From DATDIC01 sp963777625 (lineage in GTDB: Bacteria; Pseudomonadota; Alphaproteobacteria; Acetobacterales; Acetobacteraceae), in assembly GCA_963777625.1 (NCBI GenBank), contig CAVZRO010000005.1, forward strand, positions 273,403 through 337,402: a stretch of DNA of 64,000 nt, given 5' to 3'. Within the stretch, counting starts at the first letter, position 1, and each line of letters begins with the position of its first letter. The notes below the pieces were generated by a model. The model was not told the DNA's origin. It worked only from the letters and a program-made list of their open reading frames with translations, and made no database searches. The position numbers and the translations under genes were made by a program. This document shows positions 55,598 through 63,831 of this stretch, one piece after another.

Positions 55598-56535
55598 TCT
55601 GGGCTTTTCTTTCCGCGGCTGTCTCCACCGGCATTCCCCGGACGAACGGTCAATTCGGCCACGGCGGAGGTCGCTTAGCTGGGATGATCCTCCAGATGGC
55701 CATCGATTTCGCTCTTTGGTAACTAACTGTAGTCCTCACCCAAGACCCTTTCCAGCGGTCCCCTGCTGGCGCCTCTGCTGCGGTGCGGTCGCACGCCGCT
55801 CGGGTTTCCGCCAAGGCCGATCAGCAGCCTCCGCCGCCTACTGTTGGTGAAGACTTCCATCCCTATGGACGATCTCCTGTATCGGCCCGCGATCAGCGGC
55901 GAATTCCCATCCATCAATCCAGCATGGAATGAATCCCTTCCACTGAGCGCCGGCCAATGTCTTCAGATCGGCCTCATAATCCGACCTCTGTCTGCCTGTT
56001 TGCTGGGCATCAGCGCCGGCGTGAAATGCAAGGAATTCCGCCTCCAAACGAGTTCGCATGATCGCGTCGCGCTCCCCGTAATAGGGCTGCGCAATGGGCA
56101 ACTTGCTACCAAAAGACAACTGGTGTTACAATATGTTTCATTGCCACTTTCATACTAACAAGTCATTTATACTATCGGGAGTTGAGAGTATTGCTTAGAC
56201 GAATGTGCTTTAGGTCGCAAAATACCCGCCAAAGCTGGCTTTCGTTAGCAGTCCTGGCCTGCGGCCGGGCGATAGGATTAGGCGGCGGGTCTGGTGGCCC
56301 CTTCGGCAGTGACGGCGCGTCAGGGCTCAGGCACTGGCACGCCGGACGGTTCGACCCTGCGGCGGCGCTCGGTTGCGGCGCGGGGCGCAGGTGGCCAGCA
56401 TCCGTCGCTATCCCGGTCGGACAGGGCACGATCTGCCCCGCCTCGCGGGCACCGTGCGGACATTTTCCGAGTTTTGGCGGCGTGGGCTGCCGAAGGTGCT
56501 TTATGGAACGTCAGTAACTTGGAATGCCATACCGC
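55598..56535. other. Gene-poor region
   Basis: This stretch of 938 bases carries only the low-confidence small frame at 55838-56119. GC content drops near 56130-56180. No repeat, RNA gene or named protein was found. Confidence 0.4.
55838..56119 (-). CDS. Hypothetical protein, 93 aa
   Basis: This is a small open frame with an ordinary amino-acid mix (MSFGSKLPIAQPYYGERDAI at the start, WKGFIPCWIDGWEF near the end). No family is recognised and no ribosome site stands out. It may be the tail of a decayed gene. Confidence 0.25.
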   Translation of the reverse strand: MSFGSKLPIAQPYYGERDAIMRTRLEAEFLAFHAGADAQQTGRQRSDYEADLKTLAGAQWKGFIPCWIDGWEFAADRGPIQEIVHRDGSLHQQ

Positions 56536-57046
56536 TCAACAATTGCCCGCCCGCCACGGCTCTTGAAAGCTTGCTCCTCGAGTATGCCCACCTTCGTAGA
56601 TGATGAGATTCCGATTATCCCCTGGAAGGCCCCACGACTTAACCTGCCGAGTGACAATGATCGTCTTCTTGTTTTCCTTCAGCATCTCCCGAGCAAATTG
56701 CGTTGCAGCACGCACTGAGCGTAGATCCTTGATAAGCCGATGTGCGTTGAAAGACGATGAGTGATACGGGATCAGTTCGAGTGACGCTAGCCGGTTTGAC
56801 ATAATACGTTAAGGACTCGGCAGAAGTGATAGGTGCAGGCGACTATCTTGGAAATTTCCAAAACGGGAACTCGAGACGAATTTCTCAAAATCTTTGGGCT
56901 CTTCGTCGATATATCGCCCCCCAAACTGCCGAAGAACCGGCCAATCGTCCGGATGTGCGAATGGTGGAGCGATGAGATCGCAACGCTGCCAGGAACCAAT
57001 GAAATCGTCGATGTAGCCGGCACTCGTGCCGTGAGCCTAGGCATCG
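56536..57046 (-). pseudogene. Remnant of a uracil-DNA-glycosylase-like gene with internal deletion
   Basis: A single frame reads YIDDFIGSWQRCDLIAPPF, then LRQFGGRYIDEEPKDFEKF and DSRLHLSLLPSP, and hits TAA near 56808. It resumes in the same frame with LASLELIPYHSSSFNAHRLI, AATQFAREMLKENKK and IIVTRQVKSWGLPGDNRNLI. The two parts resemble the front and back of a bacterial uracil-DNA-glycosylase-like family in which they are separated by a catalytic middle of about 100 residues; here the middle is absent. The family name is a tentative memory-based match. Deletion plus stop makes it non-functional. Confidence 0.5.
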
Positions 57047-57283
57047 TCACCCGTCCGACGTCGTAGCTTTTCATCAGTTCCTTAAGTGTTGCGCCCGCCA
57101 CCGCCTCGGGCTTTGGGTTGTCGCCTGGACTAACGGCCATCACGGTTGGACCCAAGGCCAGGTCGGCACACTGGCGGGCGATTACTCGATCAGGGCCGTG
57201 CGCCAATTGACCAAAATGAGCGCCATGCCTCAGCGCCTTCAACAGACCATCCGCGTCGCGATAGATTGGCGACGGCATCGATC
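57047..57283. other. Possible gene fragment, not identified
   Basis: A minus-strand frame reads LLKALRHGAHFGQLAHGPDRV, then ALGPTVMAVSPGDNPKPEAV, which has a protein-like composition but no family I can name. It starts near ATG 57287 and loses sense near 57060. Confidence 0.3.
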
Positions 57284-58102
57284 TCAAATCGAGATTCGTT
57301 GTGGCGCGGCACCTGCTTTTGCACGCGCTGCCCGCCAGCGCCGAACACCGGTTGCGCCGAGGGCCAGCGCGGCGAGCCCGGAGAGCTCAAGCGGGAGGCT
57401 GGACGGTTCTGGAACCGATGACGCGGGTGGTGCGCCAACGCCGGCGGGAAGTGGGTTGCCGCTCGGGTCATAGGCGGCGGCGATGATCGTGACCTTTGGG
57501 CCCCAGCTTGGTCCCATCTGGGCGCTTAGTTCCAGCCAGCCGTAGTCGAGCTGATCGGTGGTGGTGTCGGTGAATGTGAACAGCGCGTACTGCTTTGAGA
57601 ATTTGCCGGGCCAGTAGTTGGCACTGAAGACAATTTCTGGGAGGTCGGAAATTTTTTGCCGGTTGAATGCAAACATCTCCACCCAGCTTCTGCCGAAAGT
57701 AGTGAAACCCGATCGTGTCGTAGCACCTTTGGGAAACAGTTGTATTCCTGGAAGCTCGACGCTCGATATGCCAGAAACCGGCACGCGCGCAAAATTCACG
57801 CCAGCAAACAATACAGGGTGGTAGAAGGTTCGTGCTACACGTTGCCGATGACCTTGCGCTGTGGTTATTCTTGTCGTGTTGTAGCCGACAAAGCTGGTGC
57901 GGATTCCGATATCGATCGTTCTGCTTTTCGTCAGATGAATCGTTGCCGTTCCAAGACCGCGACCGCTACCATAACCCACCGTTGCATTGACTGGGATGTA
58001 GACCGGCGCCGCCTCAGCCGATCCGGCGGCAGCGGCGATTGCCGCACTGCTCAGTGCAGTGATTGAAGCAAGGTAGGCCCGAACATGACGGCTTCTCGGC
58101 AT
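57284..58102 (-). CDS. PEP-CTERM sorting-domain protein
   Basis: This is an exported protein of 272 aa. The signal peptide covers about residues 1-32 (YLASITALSSAAIAAAAGSA), followed by a beta-rich mature domain (ATVGYGSGRGLGTATIHL onward). The C-terminal sorting signal is VPEPSSLPLELSGLAALAL plus an Arg-rich tail (RRWRAARAK). PEP-CTERM proteins are processed by an exosortase and placed in extracellular polysaccharide. No exosortase gene is in the window. ATG 58102 is preferred to 58108. It stands alone between gene remnants. Confidence 0.88.
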   Translation of the reverse strand: MPRSRHVRAYLASITALSSAAIAAAAGSAEAAPVYIPVNATVGYGSGRGLGTATIHLTKSRTIDIGIRTSFVGYNTTRITTAQGHRQRVARTFYHPVLFAGVNFARVPVSGISSVELPGIQLFPKGATTRSGFTTFGRSWVEMFAFNRQKISDLPEIVFSANYWPGKFSKQYALFTFTDTTTDQLDYGWLELSAQMGPSWGPKVTIIAAAYDPSGNPLPAGVGAPPASSVPEPSSLPLELSGLAALALGATGVRRWRAARAKAGAAPQRISI

Positions 58103-58310
58103 GATCAACTCCCCTTATTCCAATTATTATCTTTGTTGTCAGTCTTGATACGACACAGCAAATATTACTAGCATCGCCGCGATGGTGGCTGCAAGTCGAA
58201 TTTCGTTATGACAGGCTGCAATATATGCTTTGGTCACCCGCCAACTTGGGAGCCGTGTTCTTGAGCACCTGGCGCTGCTGATGCGGGATGAGCTTCGGCG
58301 CAGACCGCCG

Positions 58311-58437
58311 CGTTGCCGAACGCCGCATAGGGGCGCTTGCCGATGAACAAATCGATGCCGATCGCCTAGCCGTCGTCATTGTCGTTGAAGAAGAGCTTCG
58401 GCTGTCGCATCAGCGCCGCCTTGCCGTTCCGGCTGTT
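58311..58437 (-). pseudogene. Remnant of a HAD-family phosphatase gene
   Basis: The minus frame reads MRQPKLFFNDNDDG, then TAG, then AIGIDLFIGKRPYAAFGN, where related HAD proteins have DGKAIGINLxIGKRPxxAFGNSDGD. The stop replaces a Lys codon and both ends are lost. This is a short fragment, and the family assignment rests on this one block. Confidence 0.45.
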
Positions 58438-58745
58438 GCGGGCGGAATGCCCACAGGGGCGGCCCAAGCGCGAGGGTTGGTCCCTGGTTCGGACGGAGAC
58501 GTTCCGATCCAACATGGACATCCTGTAATTTCGGTTTGGGCAGCTGAAAGTTTCCCTGGGCAGGTTAGCTGGCCTGATCCGCGAGCCGGGCGTGCTCCGC
58601 AGCTTCCCCGGGGGCCCGGGCCACACCCTCCACTGCACGGAAGCATGATGGGCAATCGGCCGATCTGGCACGAGCACCAATCTGCTTCTGGTGATACCTA
58701 GCACCGCGGACATTCAGCCGAGCGCTCTGTAACTTATTGATCTCA

Positions 58746-58791
58746 TGGTGGGCGCAGTAGGACTCGAACCTACGGCCCGCTGATTAAGAGT
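58746..58791 (-). tRNA. 3' fragment of tRNA-Lys(CTT), attachment site of the integrative element
   Basis: Read on the minus strand, these 46 bases run from ACTCTTAATCAGC (anticodon loop CTCTTAA and its 3' stem), through GGTTCGAGTCC (T arm) to CCCACCA. The 5' half of a tRNA is absent: upstream sequence diverges at the anticodon stem. This is the duplicate left when an element integrates at a tRNA 3' end, with the intact gene expected at the far junction. It is not a working tRNA. Confidence 0.85.
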
Positions 58792-58939
58792 ATGATATTT
58801 GGCCAAAATCGCCGTTCAGGGTTGTTCGCGTGCGTCCACCTAAGGCATTGGGATTGCTTGACTACCTGCTAAATTTCGTTCAGCTTCGTTCATGAACGTT
58901 CGCCCGCATCGGGTGAAATAAGTGCCCCATAGGTGCCCC

Positions 58940-60118
58940 ATGCCGGACCCTCTGACTTCTGCGGCTCTACGTAGTTTGAAACCATCTAGTCGAATGGACA
59001 TACCGGATGGTGCATGTCGCGGGTTGGTCCTACGCGTCGCCCCAGGTCGCCCGTGGCGCTGGATCCTCCGATTGCACGTTGCCTCTGAAGGACGGTTCAG
59101 GCGCTTTGCGCTGGGCGATTACACCGATAGCCAGGGCTTGCGCTGGGCAGAGAACAGGCAGCCCAGCTTCGCCAGCAATTCAAGCAAGGGAAGGATCCAC
59201 ACCGTGAGCGGGATGCGCGAGCCGCCACCCTCAGGGCCGAACATCAACGGGCGCAGCTGACATTGCAGGTGCTAGTGGAGCAGTGGCGGGACCAGCGGCT
59301 TGTGAACCTTGAAGCCGCGATATGCGGCCGAAGCGGTGCGCGCCCTTCGGGTGGCGTTCCCCTCGCGATGGAACAGCGGCGCGCATGCGCTGACGCCAGA
59401 CCTAATAGCAAGAGACCTGGCGAACGCCGGGCCGGTCATGAAGCGCCGCACCGTAGCGTACGGCCGGGCGTGCTTTGAATGGGCCGCAAAGCGCCGGCTG
59501 GTGCACGGACAACCCCTTCAGGCATCTGCCTGTTGATGACTGTCCCCCGGTCACGCGAGATCGCGTGATCTCGGATGCCGAACTGACAGCCATCTGGCAT
59601 GCCGCAACACCAGACAACGCTTTCGGTAGAATTGTCCGGCTGCTTATCCTCAGTGGCGCAAAGGCGAACCGAGGTAGCCGGAATGGCGTGGAACGAAATC
59701 GCGGAAGATGGCGAGACCTGGACCATCCCACCGCACAGGGCGAAGAACGGGATCGCTCATCTTGTACCCTTGTCCGCGTTGTCGCGGGAACTCCTGCCCC
59801 AGCGTGGCGATGGGTTAGTATCCCGGCCGACGCAAGACAGCCGTTTAGCGGGTGGAGCAAGAGGGAAGGCCAACTCGATAAGGACGTCTGGCGTGACGGA
59901 ACTGGCGCCTGCACGACCTACGCAGGACCCTAGCAACCGGGCTGCAGCGACTTGGTGTAAGGTTGGAAGTGACGGAAGCCGTGCTTAATCACGTATCCGG
60001 TTCTCGTGCTGGCATCGTAGGCATATACCAGCGGTATGACTGGCATAAAGAGAAGCGGGATGCATTGAATGCATGGTCTAACCACATACAGCAAATAGTA
60101 TTTAACGAAATCGCTTGA
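58940..60118 (+). pseudogene. Tyrosine recombinase/integrase, frameshifted
   Basis: This is an integrase of about 390 codons, collinear with DUF4102-type phage integrases but read through about six frame changes (near 59140, 59311, 59515, 59655, 59870 and 59905). The N-terminal arm-binding part reads MPDPLTSAALRSLKPSSR and LRVAPGRPWRWILR. Catalytic residues are all present: Arg in QRRTEVAGMAW, HDLRR in RLHDLRRTLATGLQRLG, His in AVLNHVSGSRAG and Tyr in YQRYDWHKEKR. It ends at TGA 60116-60118. It sits 150 bp from the att fragment, the expected position. So many shifts with conserved residues fit poor sequence or recent decay. Confidence 0.88.
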
Positions 60119-60182
60119 CGGGCGGCCGTCCGGCGCTGTATCCGCGTGCTTAGTGAACAACATAGAACGTGGACGAATTGAG

Positions 60183-60389
60183 ATGAACAACAATAAAGAA
60201 TTGCAGGTGCAGTACGCATCAATCAAGGAATGGTGCCGCCTCACGGGGATGGGACGGACTAAGGTCTATGCCCATCTCGGCAAAGGGAATTTGAGGGCGA
60301 AGAAGCTGGACGGGAAAACCCTTGTGGACGTGCCCCACGGCCGGACGTGGTTACGGAGCCTGCCGGATGCGAAGGTAAGCGCGCAATGA
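60183..60389 (+). CDS. AlpA-like/excisionase-type DNA-binding protein
   Basis: This is a 68-aa protein with a winged-helix type fold (YASIKEWCRLTGMGRTKVYAHLGKGNLRAKKLDGKTL), which fits the helix-turn-helix 17/AlpA group that helps excise integrated elements. ATG 60183 follows GAATTGAG; an ATG at 60153 is the alternative. It ends in an ATGA overlap with the next gene. Confidence 0.75.
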   Translation: MNNNKELQVQYASIKEWCRLTGMGRTKVYAHLGKGNLRAKKLDGKTLVDVPHGRTWLRSLPDAKVSAQ

Positions 60390-61060
60390 CTGAGGAAGAC
60401 TTTCTCAGCATTAACCAGCGAAGATGGACTCCCGAATCAATTGCGGAGTTGGGACTGCAATGGAACGAAACCCTAAAACGAGGCACAAGATACGCCTTTA
60501 ATCCGCTGGGAATACGGTTCGGGTACTTCAACGAAACGGCATATAAAGATATAAGTAACTTCAGTGATATTGTCATTGACGAAATGTTTGGTCAGGACTG
60601 CGATGAGATACGGGCGTATTTAGGGCCGGACATGCTGCGTACGTTTTTGGCGGTTTGCAGTAGTCCGCTTCCCTGCGTTGCCACGCAAATACAGGAAGAA
60701 GCCTGCGGAATACCGAAACAGCGACCTGACCCACTACCCCACGTCAAGGCACGGATTGCTGAACGCCAACGGCAAAGAGACGTACGCCTCAAGGTGTACG
60801 TGATTGGAGTAGTTGGTGGTGACACGGTGAAAATCGGCATATCAAAAGATATTCCCAAGCGTCTAGCTTCTTTGCAGACGGCTTCCGGACAGAAGCTGGC
60901 AGTGCTTGCCATATTGGACAAAGGAAATATATCAGCGCAACAGTTTGAAGCCGATTTACATAAGCAGTTTGCCAGTTGGCGACTTGAAGGCGAATGGTTC
61001 CGCAAATGCCCAGAGATACTGGACCTTATTGCCTCGGCGAACCTTGACGTTGTCATCTGA
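60386..61060 (+). CDS. T5orf172/MUG113-type GIY-YIG domain protein
   Basis: This is a 224-aa protein. Residues 1-135 have no known domain. Residues about 140-215 match the T5orf172/MUG113 branch of the GIY-YIG nucleases: VYVIGVVGGDTVKIGISKDI (strands with the VYVIG and KIGIS equivalents), RLASLQTASGQKLAVLA and EADLHKQFASWRLEGEWFR with the catalytic Glu. Proteins of this type are common in phages and may cut DNA. ATG 60386 overlaps the AlpA-like stop, so the two are cotranslated. A hairpin follows the stop at once. Confidence 0.8.
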   Translation: MTEEDFLSINQRRWTPESIAELGLQWNETLKRGTRYAFNPLGIRFGYFNETAYKDISNFSDIVIDEMFGQDCDEIRAYLGPDMLRTFLAVCSSPLPCVATQIQEEACGIPKQRPDPLPHVKARIAERQRQRDVRLKVYVIGVVGGDTVKIGISKDIPKRLASLQTASGQKLAVLAILDKGNISAQQFEADLHKQFASWRLEGEWFRKCPEILDLIASANLDVVI

Positions 61061-61067
61061 AACAACC

Positions 61068-61107
61068 CCACCCGTCACTGCGGGATATTAAACCCAGTGA
61101 CGGGTGG
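61068..61107 (+). terminator. 13-bp perfect hairpin after the GIY-YIG gene
   Basis: CCACCCGTCACTG (61068-61080) pairs with CAGTGACGGGTGG (61095-61107) around a 14-base loop, eight bases after the stop. There is no T-run, so it may act as a bidirectional stop or RNA-stabilising stem. Confidence 0.6.
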
Positions 61108-61354
61108 AAGCCGCCCGGCCGCGACGAACGGATTCCTGCAAATCCTTCGCCTGCCCACCGTCACCACTGGCGGTCGCTTTTAATCCGCGCAGTGGATCTC
61201 GTATGAAAAACCGCCGGCATGGGAACGGAACCATGCCGGCGGTGCATTTCGGCCGCGACGAACTTGCGGTCAAAAAGAGAAAACCCGCAATCCGGCTGCC
61301 CGGCCTAGCCCGCGCGTAGCAAGAAAATAGAACCCATGCGCGGGTGTCTCGTGA
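61108..61354. other. Convergent intergenic region
   Basis: These 247 bases lie between the plus-strand AlpA-GIY-YIG unit and the minus-strand set. CCGCCGGCATGG and CCATGCCGGCGG (near 61210-61240) form a second strong inverted repeat, possibly a terminator. No gene is seen. Confidence 0.45.
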
Positions 61355-61611
61355 TTAGGTTACTGTCAAGAATATCTGTCTGAAAACGCTTTCGTCCATT
61401 ATAGCCACGCCGCCATCCGGCAAGCGGATGATTAGGTCATTAAAATGCGCACTCTCGCGACCGCGCACTGTGGATAGAACAACGTCTGTGCCGTGGGTAT
61501 CCAAAGCGTGCTGTCTCAGCCACAACGGAACCATCGGCACGTCTTTGCCGGAACCTTTCCACTCGGTGGTACTTCAACAACCAGATGCGGGTTCGCGCGA
61601 TAGGTACTCAT
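61355..61611 (-). pseudogene. Small element-borne protein of unknown function, one frameshift
   Basis: About 85 codons from ATG 61611 read MSTYRANPHLVVEVPPS, then after a shift near 61570 WKGSGKDVPMVPLWLRQHAL, STVRGRESAHFNDLIIRLP and VAIMDESVFRQIF. No family is recognised. It is the last gene of the minus-strand set and starts 12 bp after the previous stop. Confidence 0.5.
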
Positions 61612-61623
61612 AATCGATTGCCT

Positions 61624-61856
61624 TCAATCAGCCTGTTCGTAATTCGCGTGAAAATCTTCATGCAACATGATGCACGGGTCTTCATTCGGTTGTGAAACAA
61701 TCCAATCGCCCGCACTCGCCCGGCGAACGGTACCGGTGTTCAAGTGGTCATCGGCTGGTACATGTGCTGCTGATTCGGTTGAATCCTGAACGCGGTCACC
61801 AGCACGACCGGTGCATTCGGATCCTGGTATTCGCTGCGAACCTTGAAGTGTGGCAT
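61624..61856 (-). pseudogene. Small phage-like protein (PGDYG-like), one frameshift
   Basis: About 77 codons from ATG 61856 read MPHFKVRSEYQDPNAPVV, then after a shift near 61755 NTGTVRRASAGDWIVSQPNE and CIMLHEDFHANYEQAD. The end resembles the short PGDYG-type domain of phage proteins, in which a GDWIV block is followed by a terminal xFxxxYE. The start overlaps the preceding stop as TGATG. Confidence 0.5.
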
Positions 61857-62703
61857 CAGAGACCCGCCCTACCGGCTGCGGAGCCGATATCGAAAGCGCT
61901 AGGACCATCGGACGGGTTCTGCACTGTGCGCGCAGCCTTCGCCAGAACATCAGCATCAATCTTGTGACCTGAAGCCGCCAAGGCGAGTGCGTTTCGCGCA
62001 GTCATATACTTGATGTGCTCTTCCTCAGTAAGCGACTTCCAAATCGATTTCCTGCGCGCTCGCCTTGCGCAGTGCATGCATCGCGAAATCAGGCGGACTC
62101 GGATTGTGACGGCTGGAGCTAAGCAGGGTCAACACTTCCTTAATTGTGCTGCGCTGTAGGCCAGCACTATGCAGTGCCTTGCCGATTTTGTCACTCTTTT
62201 CGACTTCTTCATCGGAATCATCTTCATCCGGGTCATCCGGACTCCGAATCCGGAAACGTCTTCGCGGTGGCTTTCGCCAAATTGAGCACGCTATCGATTA
62301 CTTCCATTTGGGACTTTTTGAGCTCCGCGAATTCCGCCATCAACGCATTGAAACGGTTGTAAAGTTCGGTGATGCCACCCTGTTCCGCATGGTCGCTGCT
62401 CCAGCGCGGCAATTGTTCCGCTCCCGCACCACTCGCGGAAGTTGTAGGCGAAACGGGAATTTCCTGACGGCCGGGAACGCGGTTGACGTAATTTGCGTTG
62501 ATACCATCGGCCACGGGAGCATCAAACTGTGGCAGCGAATTGTCCAGCTCGTCATCAGGGATACTCTTTCCCATAGCGGTTAGCTTCCGAATCGCGTCTC
62601 GCCAAACCGCCTTTTTGGTCTGTGGAATTGCGGCCTTCATAATCCTATGTTCGCGGTCATCAAGGATCGCGCGAGCAATGTCAGTGCTGTCGATGGTGGT
62701 CAT
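61856..62703 (-). pseudogene. Phage-like protein of unknown function, two frameshifts
   Basis: The gene has about 280 codons from ATG 62703. The first frame reads IDSTDIARAILDDREHRIM and KAVWRDAIRKLTAMGKSIP, then a helix NRFNALMAEFAELKKSQMEV. A shift near 62235 leads into an acidic DDPDEDDSDEEVEKSDKIGK and a helical TIKEVLTLLSSS. A second near 62040 leads to KSLTEEEHIKYMTARNALAL and ends at TGA 61856. The acidic linker and helices suggest a structural or scaffold role. No family is recognised. Confidence 0.5.
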
Positions 62704-62780
62704 TTTCTGGTCTAGAACCCTGTAAGAAAAATGTTATGCACGAGCATTACACCAAGTTGAACAAAGCCCAAAGGTCTGAA
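62704..62780. promoter_or_regulatory. Divergent promoter region of the element
   Basis: These 77 A/T-rich bases lie between the minus-strand set and the plus-strand HTH gene, where an early-gene switch would be expected. No operator repeat is obvious by eye. Confidence 0.4.
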
Positions 62781-63016
62781 ATGAAAGCTTCGCAAAAATA
62801 TTCTGCACGGATTCTCCCTACACCACATGACCGAAGCTGGGATTTCTGCTTCTGAATTGGCACGTCGAATGGACGATGTCTCGTGCTGAGTGGGTTCATG
62901 AACTGGTGCAAGGTAAAGGTAACATCGGTGTTAAGACAGCAGAACGCTTAGCGAAGGTATTTAAGGATACTACGATAGATTATTGGATGGCGGTCGGGTA
63001 CTATGGAAGACAGTAA
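62781..63016 (+). pseudogene. XRE-family HTH regulator, frameshifted
   Basis: About 78 codons can be joined: MKASQK, then LHGFSLHHMTEAGISASELARRM, then SRAEWVHELVQGKGNIGVK and TAERLAKVFKDTTIDYWM. The middle is a Cro/C1-type helix-turn-helix (ISASELARRM as first helices, AEWVHELVQGKG around the recognition helix). Shifts lie near 62797 and 62875. Position next to the divergent promoter fits an element repressor. Confidence 0.6.
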
Positions 63017-63076
63017 CATGAACAACATCGTTGTGGATGTAAAGTATCCAGGCCAGTAATCTAAAAACCATTTGTA

Positions 63077-63250
63077 GGTCTTCGTGGTATCAAGCAGTGT
63101 GAACTCGCGAAGCGTATGCACTGCTGGGACAGCGAAATCAGTGCAATAGTTCTCGGTAAGCTCTATTTAGGTAACTACTACAGCGGAAAACTGGATTCTG
63201 CACTAGGTAGCGAGCCCAGGGTTTTGGCGGAAATTGCAGCGACGATGTGA
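63077..63250 (+). pseudogene. Possible second small HTH gene, start not found
   Basis: The frame reads GLRGIKQCELAKRMHCWDSEISAIVLGKL and ends LGSEPRVLAEIAATM at TGA 63248-63250. The CELAKRM...SEISAIVLGK pattern resembles a short Cro-like motif. No start codon lies upstream in frame. Confidence 0.35.
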
Positions 63251-63288
63251 TGCCGGTTCTGTGACCATGAAAATAGGAGTGAGTTTTG

Positions 63289-63831
63289 ATGATAAACGAT
63301 GAAACACTAAAAGAGATTGAAACCCTATGCAGTCAGGGTGTCGATTTGACGATAGCTCTCACCGCTTTGGACCTTCCTGCATCTCTCGTATCGGACCCGC
63401 AGGTTCGGCAGGTGTCAGAACGTGGTAGAGCCATATGCGCGGTCAAGGTGGCAGAAGCGCTGACGAAAGCGGCACAGCGCGGTGATGCTGGTGCAGCGTG
63501 TACGCTGTTAGACAGGATCAGCGACCCCGTGGATCCCGTGGAACCGGAGAAGCCGTTTTCGTTCTGGTCAACTGAACCGTCCGATGCGGTGCGTCAGGAC
63601 GATAAATGGATTAACGAAGCCATGGAAGCGGTTCTGCGCGGTGGCACTGCTGTCTCGGTCGTTGTAGGATGCCGTCCAGCATTGACCGACGCGGACCGGG
63701 ACTGGCTGGCCGACAATGCAGTGTATTGTCACGCCGAAATTTTGATGGGTCACCAGACAGCCCTGCTGGACGGGAACGCCGAGGCAGTTGAATGGCTCAA
63801 ACACGAGCTGGATTTTCAGCGTCGTGACTAA
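63289..63831 (+). CDS. Phage-like protein of unknown function, 180 aa
   Basis: ATG 63289 follows AGGAG by nine bases. The protein is mostly helical (LKEIETLCSQGVDLTIALTAL, AVKVAEALTKAAQRGDAGAA) with an acidic proline-rich linker (DPVDPVEPEKPFSFW). The front resembles the helix-turn-helix end of small terminase-like proteins, but no family is certain. The next gene overlaps its stop. Confidence 0.6.
   Translation: MINDETLKEIETLCSQGVDLTIALTALDLPASLVSDPQVRQVSERGRAICAVKVAEALTKAAQRGDAGAACTLLDRISDPVDPVEPEKPFSFWSTEPSDAVRQDDKWINEAMEAVLRGGTAVSVVVGCRPALTDADRDWLADNAVYCHAEILMGHQTALLDGNAEAVEWLKHELDFQRRD

Larger units (their letters stand above)
58103..58939. other. Gene-poor junction region before the integrative element
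   Basis: The region holds the PEP-CTERM promoter (A/T-rich 58110-58180), a HAD phosphatase remnant and the tRNA-Lys att fragment at 58746-58791. Other open frames are not supported. Confidence 0.45.

Noticed and set aside
58288..58701. A 137-codon plus-strand hypothetical protein
   Set aside because: No family features; the minus strand shows a HAD block in the same stretch.
58746..58820. Complete tRNA gene
   Set aside because: Sequence beyond the anticodon stem does not form acceptor or D arms; only the 3' part is present.
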